Source: JAHEFU01 sp041395205 (lineage in GTDB: Bacteria > 4484-113 > JAFGCY01). From it: a stretch of DNA of 64,000 nt. The stretch covers positions 310,001 through 374,000 of the forward strand of contig JAWLAZ010000003.1 of NCBI GenBank assembly GCA_041395205.1. The letters run 5' to 3'. The first letter of the stretch is position 1; the number at the start of each line of letters is the position of its first letter. The notes under the pieces were generated by a model that was given only the letters and a program-made list of their open reading frames with translations, was not told the DNA's origin and did not search any database. Shown here piece after piece: positions 34,108 to 42,899 of the stretch. Position numbers and translations under genes: made by a program.

Positions 34108-35709
34108 ATGAGACTCTGGGGCATCCGGCTGCTGGCGGCAGCCATGATCTCGCTGACCTGTGTCGGCGCCGCTACTGCGGCACCGGACCGCTTTGACAAC
34201 CAGATCCCGGACGCGGTCCCTGACCCCGAGAACACCGCCAACCTCAGTTTCGGGCTCCTGAATGTCAACACCGAGGGCCCGGTCACCTCTGAACGCAGCG
34301 CGCACCAGCTCTTGCGCTTCGGCTACCAGTTCAGCGAGAAGCTGCATGCCAGCTTCCACTTCAACAACCATGACCTCTCCGGCGGAATCGGCCTGACCAA
34401 CCCCGTCTTCAGCGATCTCGACAGCGCCAAGAGCTACGGCCTGCGCCTCGAGATGAACCTGCTCAATGAAGCCGCCAAGCCGGCCGGGCCTGACAACAAC
34501 CCGGCCTGGACTCCGGGCAGCGCCTTCATGATCGGCTTCGAGGGCAATATCTACGACCTCGACCGCAGCGGGATCGGCGAGCAGGAAACTGAACTCGGCG
34601 CTTTCCTCGCCTACTCCACGGACCTCACCGAGGAAATGCGCGGACATACCTACTTCAGCACGAACCGTCTGACCGGTGACAACTCGAGCGGCAGCAAGAA
34701 CCGCGTCGGAGCCGGCCTGGACTACCTCCTGCAGGGCGGCGAGCGCCCGCTGGTGCTGATGGCCAATGGCCTGATCGACATCTACAACTTCCGCCAGCCG
34801 CAGTTCAACGCCAGCCGCATCTCGCGCTTCGATCTGGGCGTGCGCTACCAGATGTCGCGGGAGTGGAACGCCCAGCTCGGCTGGTCGACCTTCAATGACA
34901 GCGAACAGGACAGCTCGGGAAGCGGGCTGTTCGCCGGAATCAACTGGCGCAACATCAAGGACCCCTGCCACTGCGGCAGCTGCACGACCTGCACCAATGG
35001 CCAGCCCCAGCCCGCCGAGGGGGAGCAGCCGCCGGCCCAGGCGCTCGTTGACAATCAGCGTGAGGAGGCCGCGGCCCGCCTGGCCTGGAACCCGCAGGAT
35101 GTGGAGGAGCCGCCGCTGATGGCGCTCTCCTACCCTGAGCAGTATGACCGTGGCGGCCTGGAGCAGGGCCTGCGCGGTGAGACGGCACCTGTGGAGAACA
35201 CGGGGCGGATGGCGGCATCGGCCACCCAGGACACCGCGGCTGACAACCTGCCGGCCGCTGCTGCGACACCCGCCGTGGAGATCGCCCTGGCGGACCAGTC
35301 AGCCAGCCCCGCCGCTGAGGGCGATGATTCTGACAACGGCATCGAGATCCCGGTCTTCCCGGATCCGGAGCCGCATCTGGAGGCCCGCGCCGACCTGATG
35401 GTGCGCCCCGTGTCCTCCGCCCAGGGCCTGCCCGAGGACAGCGTGATCAATGACATCGAGGGTCTGGACGACAAGCTCGTTGACAATGCGGACCTCGCCA
35501 CGGAGAGCGGCAACGCAGATGAGGCTGACAACGCAGCGGATGTGCAGGGCTTCATCCCGCAGGCCACTCCGGCGGATGCCCTGCTGAGCCGCGCCCCTAC
35601 GCGTGAACATATTGACAACGCCTCAGGTGACGGGATCTCCGATGCCTGCTCGCGTTTCCTCTACCTGCGGCTCGCGGCGGTACCGCGCCGCCTGCTGGCC
35701 GGCCGCTGA
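34108..35709 (+). CDS. Probable outer-membrane beta-barrel protein with disordered C-terminal half
   Basis: The 533-residue product has a signal peptide ending near GAATAA. Residues 30-290 alternate in the way of a porin-like barrel (LLRFGYQFSEKLHASFHFNN, SAFMIGFEGNIYDLD, FDLGVRYQMSREWNAQLGW). Immediately after the barrel comes a cysteine cluster, PCHCGSCTTC, then about 230 residues that are acidic, Ala- and Pro-rich and probably disordered. The Cys cluster could bind a metal or join the cytochrome pathway, because the next gene (6 bases away) encodes a multiheme cytochrome. A barrel plus multiheme cytochrome recalls porin-cytochrome conduits, but this is inference. Confidence 0.55.
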   Translation: MRLWGIRLLAAAMISLTCVGAATAAPDRFDNQIPDAVPDPENTANLSFGLLNVNTEGPVTSERSAHQLLRFGYQFSEKLHASFHFNNHDLSGGIGLTNPVFSDLDSAKSYGLRLEMNLLNEAAKPAGPDNNPAWTPGSAFMIGFEGNIYDLDRSGIGEQETELGAFLAYSTDLTEEMRGHTYFSTNRLTGDNSSGSKNRVGAGLDYLLQGGERPLVLMANGLIDIYNFRQPQFNASRISRFDLGVRYQMSREWNAQLGWSTFNDSEQDSSGSGLFAGINWRNIKDPCHCGSCTTCTNGQPQPAEGEQPPAQALVDNQREEAAARLAWNPQDVEEPPLMALSYPEQYDRGGLEQGLRGETAPVENTGRMAASATQDTAADNLPAAAATPAVEIALADQSASPAAEGDDSDNGIEIPVFPDPEPHLEARADLMVRPVSSAQGLPEDSVINDIEGLDDKLVDNADLATESGNADEADNAADVQGFIPQATPADALLSRAPTREHIDNASGDGISDACSRFLYLRLAAVPRRLLAGR

Positions 35710-35714
35710 GCACG

Positions 35715-36546
35715 GTGCGTCCGTTCATTGCAGCCGCCTGCCTGCTGGCCTGCCTGCTGCTGGGTGAGGCCTTCAGCCAGGAAGCGCCTGCAGAAACGGA
35801 CTGGGCCGACTGCCTGAGCTGCCATGCTGAGATTGCCAGCGGGCTGCCGGCACTTGCTCCCCTGCGGCCGCGTCCGAATGAACTGAGCCCCAGCGCCAGC
35901 TGCGAAAGCTGCCATGAGCGCGGCATCCCGGCCTTCTTCGCCGGTGACTGGAGCCACCCCGTGCGCAGTGTGGGTGAGCACATCGGCTGCGGCAGCTGCC
36001 ATCCGGCGGTGCCGCATGATGCACAGCATCCACCGCCGGTGCCGGAGGGTGACTACCGCGTGGAGGGCTGCTCGACGAATGCCACCCGGCGATGGCGAAG
36101 CATGAGGGCCTGCTCAGCCGGCACCTGGGGCGGGGCTGACACGCTGCATCGACTGCCATCCGCCGCATGCCCCGCTTGCGCGCCCTGCTGCCGGATCCGC
36201 TGCTGACAGGAGCCAGCGCGACCTGCGCGGCGGCTACTACAGCTACCAGCGCAGCAATGCACTGTGCATGGACTGCCACAGCGCCTTCGACCTGTTCACG
36301 GAACTGGACGAGGGTTTCGTGACGCTCAACACGGAGAACTACCACAGCCTGCATGTGCAGCGCCAGGGGATCGGCTGCATCGAATGCCATGACCCGCATG
36401 CGGCGAACGAACATGCGCTGATCCGCGAGACACTGCTCACCGGGGAACTGCTGCAGTACGTCCCCAGCGGCCGTGGTGCCAACTGCACGGTGACCTGCCA
36501 CGGGGCGCGGCATGACGCCCTGCCCTATGTCAATGCGACGCGCTGA
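35715..36546 (+). pseudogene. Multiheme c-type cytochrome, interrupted by frameshifts
   Basis: A signal peptide (IAAACLLACLLLGEAFS) is followed by heme-binding CxxCH motifs CLSCH, CESCH and CGSCH in the first frame. Near 36070-36080 the frame must change to read a fourth site (CST...CHPAMAKH). Near 36128-36136 it changes again to give CIDCH, CMDCH and CIECH, and a final CTVTCH, which has three residues between the cysteines. The gene thus encodes about eight heme sites with DmsE/NrfB-like spacing, and would be a periplasmic electron carrier. As sequenced it cannot be translated whole. The stop directly abuts the end of the minus-strand gene with no gap. Confidence 0.75.
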
Positions 36547-37920
36547 TCAGGGCTCGAGTCTGAAGCGCAGGCCGCGCAGCGCGATGGCGATGTCGTTGTC
36601 ACTGAGCGGGCGGCGCTGCAGCTCATAGCGCAGCCCGGCACTCTGGCTGACGGCGGCGGCGGGGTTGTCAATGTAACTCATTGACACGAGGCTCAGGCCC
36701 TGGATGTCGAGACTCTGCACGCTGCCCAGCCCGAGTTCGAAGTTCATGCGCTTCACGCCGCTGTCATTGAGGTTGGCCATGCGGTTCTCGTAGATCACGC
36801 GGTGCTCGCCGCGCGGCAGCGGCATGCACATGATGTGCTTGCTCATGATCCGCTCCTCGGTTTCCTTGTCACGGTAGACCCGCTTGCGGAAGAGGCTGTC
36901 TGCATCGAAGTGCACATAGACCGAGCCCGAGTCCTGCATCTCCCAGGGGTTGTCATCGGCATCCCAGAAGTAGAGCCGTGAGGCGCTGTACTGCCTGAGC
37001 GGCACGCCGTCGATGCTGATCTCCGCGTTGTGGAAGCGGTTGCCATTGATCTTGTCGAGGATCTCGCCGGTGAAGACATCATCCTCATAGGCCGGGGCGT
37101 AGCTGGGGGCGAACCACATCAGGAAGCCGCCATCCACGGGGCTCTGGATGTCCATGCGCTGCGGGGCCGGTCCGAATACGAGGTCGAAGCCCTCGGCATC
37201 GCTCGTAGCCTTCGTGAAGATCTCCTCCCATTTGTAGATCCCGGAGCTGATCTGCAGGTCACGCATGTCCTCGGCGCGCAGGGCATAGCCCCCACCCCTG
37301 CCGTCACTGCCGATGATCATCCCGAGCAGCTCGAAGTTTTCATCGACGAGGATCCCGCCGGCGCTGCCCGGATCGACGTAACCGCTGAAGTGGATGTAGC
37401 TGTACTCCTGGCGGATCTCGGCGGTGAACCAGTTCTGCTCAAAGATCCGCGGGAAGTTCACGTCGAGCACCATGCCGTCGGAGACCGCCTGCTCGAGGTA
37501 GGAAGCATGGGCGAAGATCGAGACCGGTGTATCGGGGGCGAGCTGCTTGGTGTCGGCATAGACGAGGCTTTCGTACTCCACGCCGTACAGCGCTTCGGAG
37601 TAGATCACGGCGGTGTTCATGTCCTTTGCCAGGGTTTCGAAGCGGGTCAGCTCCACCACGCCGAAATCGGCATGCATGATGCGGATGCGCTCGGCATCGG
37701 CAATGGCGTGGAAGGGCACCATCACATATCCGCGGCTGAAGCGGTAGCCGGTCACGCGGCGGGTGGTGCCGAAGCGGGTATCAACCACGACCTGCACGAT
37801 CGAGGACAGGGCCTTGCGGGCTCCGACCTTGGGGTTGATCGCTTCAGCCCGGGCCGTGGGCAGCAGGGCCAGCAGGCAGGCGGCCAGCAGGCCGCAGGAC
37901 AAGGCGCGCAGAAAGATCAT
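36547..37920 (-). CDS. Trypsin-fold (HtrA-like) protein lacking the catalytic serine
   Basis: The start is placed at ATG 37920, after CGGGAGAAACCG, which gives a signal peptide (LRALSCGLLAACLLALLPTARA) and a 457-residue product. Residues 35-210 have the order of an HtrA-type protease domain: a His in VMVPFHAIADA, an Asp in KDMNTAVIY and the nucleophile loop PGSAGGILVDENFELLGMI. In active relatives that loop reads PGSSGGP or GNSGGP, so Ala takes the place of the serine. The rest (about 240 residues) matches no domain that I recognise. It could be a pseudo-protease that binds rather than cuts. Alternatively the serine one position earlier might serve, but the spacing is wrong for it. Confidence 0.65.
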   Translation of the reverse strand: MIFLRALSCGLLAACLLALLPTARAEAINPKVGARKALSSIVQVVVDTRFGTTRRVTGYRFSRGYVMVPFHAIADAERIRIMHADFGVVELTRFETLAKDMNTAVIYSEALYGVEYESLVYADTKQLAPDTPVSIFAHASYLEQAVSDGMVLDVNFPRIFEQNWFTAEIRQEYSYIHFSGYVDPGSAGGILVDENFELLGMIIGSDGRGGGYALRAEDMRDLQISSGIYKWEEIFTKATSDAEGFDLVFGPAPQRMDIQSPVDGGFLMWFAPSYAPAYEDDVFTGEILDKINGNRFHNAEISIDGVPLRQYSASRLYFWDADDNPWEMQDSGSVYVHFDADSLFRKRVYRDKETEERIMSKHIMCMPLPRGEHRVIYENRMANLNDSGVKRMNFELGLGSVQSLDIQGLSLVSMSYIDNPAAAVSQSAGLRYELQRRPLSDNDIAIALRGLRFRLEP

Positions 37921-38187
37921 CGGTTTCTCCCGACAATGCCCGGCTGGATGTATCCCCCGCCAGATTGCATCAGATTTCAAGGTGGGCAGGACGGGTCCAC
38001 TCCGTTTCTGCCGGTTTCAAGATAGCACAGGACAGCGCTTGAGAGGCAGGATATCCCGGCCGGGATGCAATTCCGCTTGATGAAAAACACTTGCGGGAAT
38101 TGCGAATTTCGGGCTTATCAAATAATCATGCAATTCCACCGGTATTCACGCTCAGGCCTTTGCACATGCGGGGTCTTCTGTCTATTC

Positions 38188-38217
38188 TTGACAGAATTCA
38201 GACAAATGTGATATAAT
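38188..38217 (+). promoter_or_regulatory. Strong promoter of the DUF885 gene
   Basis: A perfect TTGACA (38188-38193) and a perfect TATAAT (38212-38217) are separated by 18 bases, in an AT-rich stretch, 39 bases before the TTG start. This is the best consensus promoter in the window. Confidence 0.75.
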
Positions 38218-38256
38218 AAATGTTCGGTTAACGACGATTATTTATCGAGGTGTTCC

Positions 38257-40676
38257 TTGTCCACTCCTGCCGCGGGTACCGGGTCCGCTAAATCCAGCGC
38301 TGGCCAGCAGGCCTTTGACAAACTGGCCCACAAGTACTTCGACTGGCTGATGCGCCAGTATCCGGGCTATGCCACGTACATGGGCATCCATGACTACGAC
38401 AGCAAGCTCACCAATTATGCACCGCGGGCAATCGAGATGCGCCGCGAGAAGATCAAGGAATTCCACGACGCCTTCAAGGCGATTCCCGTGCGCGAACTTG
38501 ACCCCGACAGCAAGATCGAGCGCCAGCTGATGGTCGACACCCTCTACATCCAGATGCAGAAGGAGAAGAACTGGGCCCGCGAGGACCGCGACCCCGGGCT
38601 GTACCTGGATGATGCCGTCTACTCCTGCTACGCGATCACCGTGCGTGACTGCGGCGATGCGGAGGAGGCCGCGCAGAAGATGACCGAGCGCCTGCTCGGG
38701 ATCCCGAAGCTGCTGGGCCAGGCCAAGAAGCTGGTCAGCCGTCCGACGCGCATCAACTGCGAGACGGCGATCATGGCCGGCGGCGGGGCGATCAACTTCT
38801 TCAAGGACACCGTTGCCAAGTTCGCCAAGCGCGTCAAGGAAGCCAGCACGCGCCAGAACATGCGCGTGGCCACGCAGATCGCCGAGGACGCGGTGAATGA
38901 CTACCTGAAGTGGATCGAGGAGGAGATGCTGCCCCTCTCCACGAATGAGTTCGCGATCGGCGATGAGCTGTTCAACCTGATCCTCAAGCGCGAGCACCAG
39001 CTCGAGATGGATTCCGAGGAGCTGCTGGACCTGGGCCGCCGCGAATACCGCCGCACCATCAAGGAGCTGGAGGACACCGCGCGCCGCGTGAGCAGTGAGC
39101 TGAGCTGGGAGGAGCTGATCGACCGGCTCAAGCTGCAGCATCCGACCAACAGCGAACTCGTGCAGTACTACGCAGATGAGATGAAGCGCGCCAAGCGCTT
39201 CGTGATCGAGAACCGCCTCGTGGACATCCCCGAAGGTGAGAAGATCGACGTGGTGCCCACGCCGGACTTCGCCCGGCCGGTGATTCCATACGCCGCCTAC
39301 GTGCCGCCCGCTCCCTATGACGGTGAGCAGCGCGGGATCTTCTGGGTGACCCCCGTTGACAAGGACAAGAGCATCGAGGAGATGGAGGAGCAGCTGCGCG
39401 GGCATGCCACGCATGGCATCGTCGTCACCGCGCTGCATGAGGCCTACCCGGGCCACCACCTGCAGATGACGCTGGCCAACCAGCTCAGGCATCGCCCGCT
39501 GCGCGTGCTGCTCTCCACGAGCGTGTTCGTGGAGGGCTGGGCGCTGTACTGCGAGGAGATGATGTGGCAGCAGGGCTTCTACGATGACCTGCGCAGCCGC
39601 CTGCTGCAGCTGAAGGACCAGCTCTGGCGCGCCTGCCGCGTGATCCTCGACGTGCATCTGCACCGCGGGGAGTGGGACTTCGAGAAGGGCATCCGCTTCC
39701 TCGTGCACAAGGCCCGCCTGGAGCGGGTGAATGCCGAGGCCGAGGTGCGCCGTTACTGCCAGTCACCGACACAGCCGATGAGCTACATCGTCGGCAAGAT
39801 GCAGGTGCTGGACATCCTCGATGACTACAAGAAGCTGCGTGGCAACGCCTTCAACATCCGCCAGTTCCACAATGAGCTGATCCGCCACGGCAGCCTGCCG
39901 CTGAAGCAGATCCGCCTGCTGATGAACCTCGATGGCAAGCAGCAGCCCGAGCCCGAGCCGGCGGCACCCGCGCGCAAGTCCGCTGCAGCGAAGAAGCCGG
40001 CTGCGGCTGTGAGCGGCAAGCCCGCTGCGGCTGCCAAGACTCCGGCGAAGAAGACGGCCAGCAGCAAGTCCGGCACGGCACCCGCCGCCGCGAAGAGCAC
40101 GGCTGCCAAGCCTGCACCGAAGGGCAGCACTGCCGCGAAGCCAGCCGGCAGCAAGCCGGCAACAGCCGATAAGCCGGCAGCAGCGGCTAAGAAGCCTGCG
40201 GCAACGCGCAGCAGCGCTGCCAGGCCTGCCGCGAAGAGCACAGCCAGCAAGCCCGCTGCCAAGAGCAGCACTGTCAAACCGGCTGCAAAGAGCACAGCGA
40301 GCAAACCGGCCGCCAAGCCGGCATCCAAGGCAGGCACTGCCAAGCCAGCGGCTGCCAAACCCGCAGCGAAGACTGCGGCTGCCAAGCCTGCAGCCAAGCC
40401 GGGTGCAGCCAGCAAGCCCGCCGCGAAGAGCACAGCCAGCAAGCCAGCCGCGAAGAGCACTGCGGCCAAGCCTGCTGCGAAGCCTGCAGCTGCGAAACCC
40501 GCAGCAAAGACTGCGGCTGCCAAGCCCGCAGCCAAGAGCAGCGCTGCCAAACCGGCTACGAAGCCTGCCAGCCGGAGCACTGCGGCAAAGCCAGCGGCCA
40601 AGAGCAGCACAGCCAAGCCTGCAGCTGCCAAGCCGGCGGCCGGGCAGTGCGCAAGCCCGCCGCGAAGAAGAAGTAA
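38257..40676 (+). CDS. DUF885-family zinc peptidase with histone-H1-like Lys/Ala/Pro tail; frameshift near the end
   Basis: The start is TTG 38257, following GAGG. Residues 15-565 match the DUF885 family of metallopeptidases: the zinc motif HEAYPGHHLQM and, downstream, the acidic ligand in FVEGWALYCEEMM. From about residue 570 the protein becomes a tail of more than 200 residues built from units such as KPAAKSTASKPAAK, resembling the basic tails of histone H1 or HU-like proteins, which could bind DNA or polyanions. In the sequence given, the frame runs on to 40752 through intergenic repeats. A one-base shift just before 40647 gives the natural-looking end VRKPAAKKK and TAA at 40674-40676, so I end it there. 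No signal peptide is seen. Confidence 0.8.
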
Positions 40677-41095
40677 ATCAGGGACCGGGGACCAGGGACC
40701 GCGGATCAGTCGGAGGCCAGATGTCAGTCTGGCAACAGTGCGAATGGCCTGAATAGTCTTGATAGTTTGAATAGTTCGGGATCTTTGAATAGTTCAGGGA
40801 TCAGGGACCGGGGACCGGGGATCTGTCGGAGGCCAGATGTCAGTCTGGCAACAGTGCGAATAGTCTGAATAGTTTTGATAGTAGAAGTAGTTCAGGGAAC
40901 AGGGACCGGGGATCAGTCGGAGGCCAGGCTGTAAGCCTGGCAGGAGTGCGGAGGCCAGATGCCAGTCTGGCAACAGTGCAGTAGTCTGAATAGTCTGAAT
41001 AGTCTGAATAGTCTTGATAGTTGAAGTAGTTCAGGGAACAGGGACCGGGGATCAGACGCGCAGGTATCGACATGCAGCGCAATGGGGGAGTTACT
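40677..41095. repeat. Composite repeat region between convergent DUF885 and tRNA-Arg genes
   Basis: The segment is built from reiterated modules: gggaccgggg-type strings, gaatagtctgaatagt-type 10-bp repeats, and GGAG-foot hairpins at 40712-40733, 40828-40849, 40919-40943 and 40950-40973 (stems GCCAGA, GCCAGA, GCCAGGC and GCCAGA). The same module order recurs about four times with variation, which suggests segmental duplication. There is no gene. Confidence 0.7.
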
Positions 41096-41169
41096 CGCGC
41101 ACGGGAGGATTCGAACCCCCGACCTTCTGATCCGTAGTCAGATGCTCTAATCCACTGAGCTACGTGCGC
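41096..41169 (-). tRNA. tRNA-Arg (anticodon ACG)
   Basis: The minus strand folds as a 74-base tRNA: acceptor GCGCACG/CGTGCGC, D arm TAGCTCAGTGGATTAGAGCA, anticodon stem TCTGA/TCAGA with loop CTACGGA, and T arm CGGGG-TTCGAAT-CCTCC. It reads CGN arginine codons with A34 as inosine. CCA is not encoded. It marks one edge of the low-GC DUF3800 segment. Confidence 0.93.
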
Positions 41170-41314
41170 AAGGGGAGAGTAAGTGTACCACCAAAAGCCT
41201 GGATGTCAAGCGGGGGAAAGTGCAAGTCTGGCACCGCTGATGGGAAGTCAATTTTTGCATGCGTGATCCGTGCACAGAATCGCGAGTTGGCATCCCAGAC
41301 TCGGCTCGGAGTGC

Positions 41315-41408
41315 TTGACTATCATGATCAGAAATGGTAAATAAATATCAATGCACGCTGTGCAGGCAGGAGGCTGAGCCTTCGGCGACCCTGGGGGTCG
41401 CTTTTTTT
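41315..41408 (+). ncRNA. Possible short RNA: promoter and terminator with no gene between
   Basis: TTGACT (41315-41320), a 17-base spacer and TAAATA (41338-41343) form a promoter. About 40 bases downstream of the expected start, GCGACC/GGTCGC (41385-41401) followed by TTTTTTT is a strong terminator. A transcript of about 58 bases would result and contains no useful frame. It could be a small RNA or simply the terminator for read-through from upstream. The T-run overlaps the end of the opposing DUF3800 gene. Confidence 0.4.
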
Positions 41409-42234
41409 ATGGAAACCACTTCCGGCCGTATCCTTCGATTACGCCGGTCTGTGGATTTCGTTCGTATTTGAATCTTTCAAGCTCCGCAATGATCCGACGG
41501 CAGAACGCGGATGGCACTGGATAGCCCACCTGTAGGTGGGCATGCTGATGAAAGCATGAGTATGCAATGAGATCCGCCAGTTGCAATCCAACAATGTTGT
41601 GGACTTTTTCCTTGATCTTGATTTGATTACTTGTTATATGCTTCCTGAAATCATCTGCTGAATCATACCTGGTCCCCTCCGAATAGATTCGTGTGTATTC
41701 AGCTTTCAGGCTTCGGTTCTCATGTTTCTGGCGCGCTTCCGCCATGACATCACCTTCCAGGCCGCGAGCTATCAGGAAGTAAAGGAATCTTTCAAGGATG
41801 ACTGTCATGCAGTAGTGGTATGCATCAAACGGCACTGCATATCTGCTTGACATTGCCAACTTGTCCACTGTCACGGTTACGACTCTGTAATCCCATTCTG
41901 TCAGGCAATTGATCAGATGAGCATCGAAATCGCTGTGCATTGAACTGTCCTTGAGATTTGCGAATGGGTAGCGCTTGCCTTTGATGTCATTTCGATGGAG
42001 AACTACTGGACTGTCAGGATGATGCGGAGGCTTGAAGTAGGTATGCTTGATTGCCTCGAAGTGAGGACTTAGAGTTGATTCAACGTAACGTAAGTCAATG
42101 AAGACTCCCGTCACACTCAGGAATCTATTCTGGGAGTGATTCAGATCGCATTTGTAGTTGGCATGTCCTACTTCATCGAGGTACGCACGGTAAACAGGCC
42201 TTCTGAATTGCAATTGCTCGGAATTCTGTTCCAT
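41407..42234 (-). CDS. DUF3800-domain protein, low GC
   Basis: The 275-residue product has the DUF3800 hallmarks: an N-terminal acidic strand (YRAYLDEVGHAN), then FLSVTGVFIDLR, and a C-terminal VGLQLADLIAYSCF. DUF3800 has an RNase H-like fold with conserved acidic residues and is common on mobile elements and in defence islands, but its biochemistry is poorly known. The gene is AT-richer than its neighbours, uses different codons and lies beside a tRNA gene, all consistent with horizontal acquisition. A weak GGGAAA ribosome-binding site precedes the ATG. No partner gene for a toxin-antitoxin or defence system is seen adjacent. Confidence 0.8.
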   Translation of the reverse strand: MEQNSEQLQFRRPVYRAYLDEVGHANYKCDLNHSQNRFLSVTGVFIDLRYVESTLSPHFEAIKHTYFKPPHHPDSPVVLHRNDIKGKRYPFANLKDSSMHSDFDAHLINCLTEWDYRVVTVTVDKLAMSSRYAVPFDAYHYCMTVILERFLYFLIARGLEGDVMAEARQKHENRSLKAEYTRIYSEGTRYDSADDFRKHITSNQIKIKEKVHNIVGLQLADLIAYSCFHQHAHLQVGYPVPSAFCRRIIAELERFKYERNPQTGVIEGYGRKWFP

Positions 42235-42442
42235 TGATTTCCCTTTTTCAGGACGTTTGCTTTTTTATCGACATCCCTTGTCAGGTATTGTAGCAGCTGC
42301 AGCACCTCTTTCTCTCGCTCACTGAACCCCGGGGCCCCCTCCCCGCGTCATACAGTGCGGATCCTGCGCGCCCGCAGAGCTGTGTGAACACTCCGTGAAA
42401 ACACAGGTGTTTCTGTGGTCGCGTCGGGTATTCTTTGATGCG

Positions 42443-42547
42443 ATGGACATTACAAACGTAATCGGCATCCTCGGCCTCTCCGGCCTGCTGATCTGGATCT
42501 TCAAATCCATGGCCAGCAGCCCCGGCGGCGGCGGATGCGGTCATTGA
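42443..42547 (+). CDS. Microprotein 1: single-helix peptide ending SSPGGGGCGH
   Basis: This 34-codon frame encodes a hydrophobic helix of about 16 residues (VIGILGLSGLLIWIFK) followed by a short tail ending GGGGCGH. There is no Shine-Dalgarno, but a TATTCT box lies eight bases upstream of the ATG, matching the leaderless-type spacing seen at other genes here. It is the first of three tiny frames, all on the plus strand with similar design, directly ahead of a site-2 protease gene. A coding role is inferred from the shared helix plus Gly/Cys tail and the serial arrangement. Confidence 0.5.
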   Translation: MDITNVIGILGLSGLLIWIFKSMASSPGGGGCGH

Positions 42548-42607
42548 GGCTGATGAGACGCGGCCGGTCGGCCGCACATGAGATGACTGATCGAGGCAGA
42601 CAGCCGG

Positions 42608-42694
42608 ATGGGCACTGAGGCGCTGGTCGCCCTGCTGCTGCTGGCCGCAGTGATGGCCTTCATGGCCTTCGGCAAGGGTGGCTGCGGCCTTTGA
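42608..42694 (+). CDS. Microprotein 2: single-helix peptide ending FGKGGCGL
   Basis: This 28-codon frame encodes MGTEALVALLLLAAVMAFMA and then FGKGGCGL. The design is the same as microprotein 1: a hydrophobic helix followed by a tail with two glycines and one cysteine. The ribosome-binding site is weak (GAGG, about 14 bases upstream). The region between the first and second frames is 60 bases long. Confidence 0.5.
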   Translation: MGTEALVALLLLAAVMAFMAFGKGGCGL

Positions 42695-42753
42695 GGCTGA
42701 GACCTCTGGACCGGTCCGGTCCCCTGCCCTGAACATTTCCCGGAGATAAGCAA

Positions 42754-42840
42754 GTGAGTCTCAGGTCGATGATTACAATCGTGCTGGCGGTCGGAGCCGC
42801 AGCTTACCTGGCGGTGAGCGGTGGCTTCTGCCTGACCTGA
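42754..42840 (+). CDS. Microprotein 3: single-helix peptide ending SGGFCLT
   Basis: The GTG at 42754 follows GGAG by nine bases, the best ribosome-binding site of the three. The 28-residue product has a basic N-terminus (VSLRS), a helix MITIVLAVGAAAYLAV and a tail SGGFCLT. A shorter version from the internal ATG would have 23 residues. The site-2 protease gene starts 59 bases later on the same strand. Confidence 0.5.
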   Translation: MSLRSMITIVLAVGAAAYLAVSGGFCLT

Positions 42841-42899
42841 CACTGACGCCTGCGCCGGTCGGCGCGACAAAGCAAGATTGGAGCCGGGCCTGACCCGGG

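Noticed and set aside
40677..41095. Possible CRISPR array (regular repeats with intervening sequence)
   Set aside because: The repeats differ in length and sequence, the intervening pieces are themselves repeated, and no cas gene is present in the window.
42281..42736. Minus-strand frame of 151 codons covering the microprotein region
   Set aside because: It has no ribosome-binding site or recognisable features, and it conflicts with the plus-strand helix-plus-Cys frames, which share a common design.
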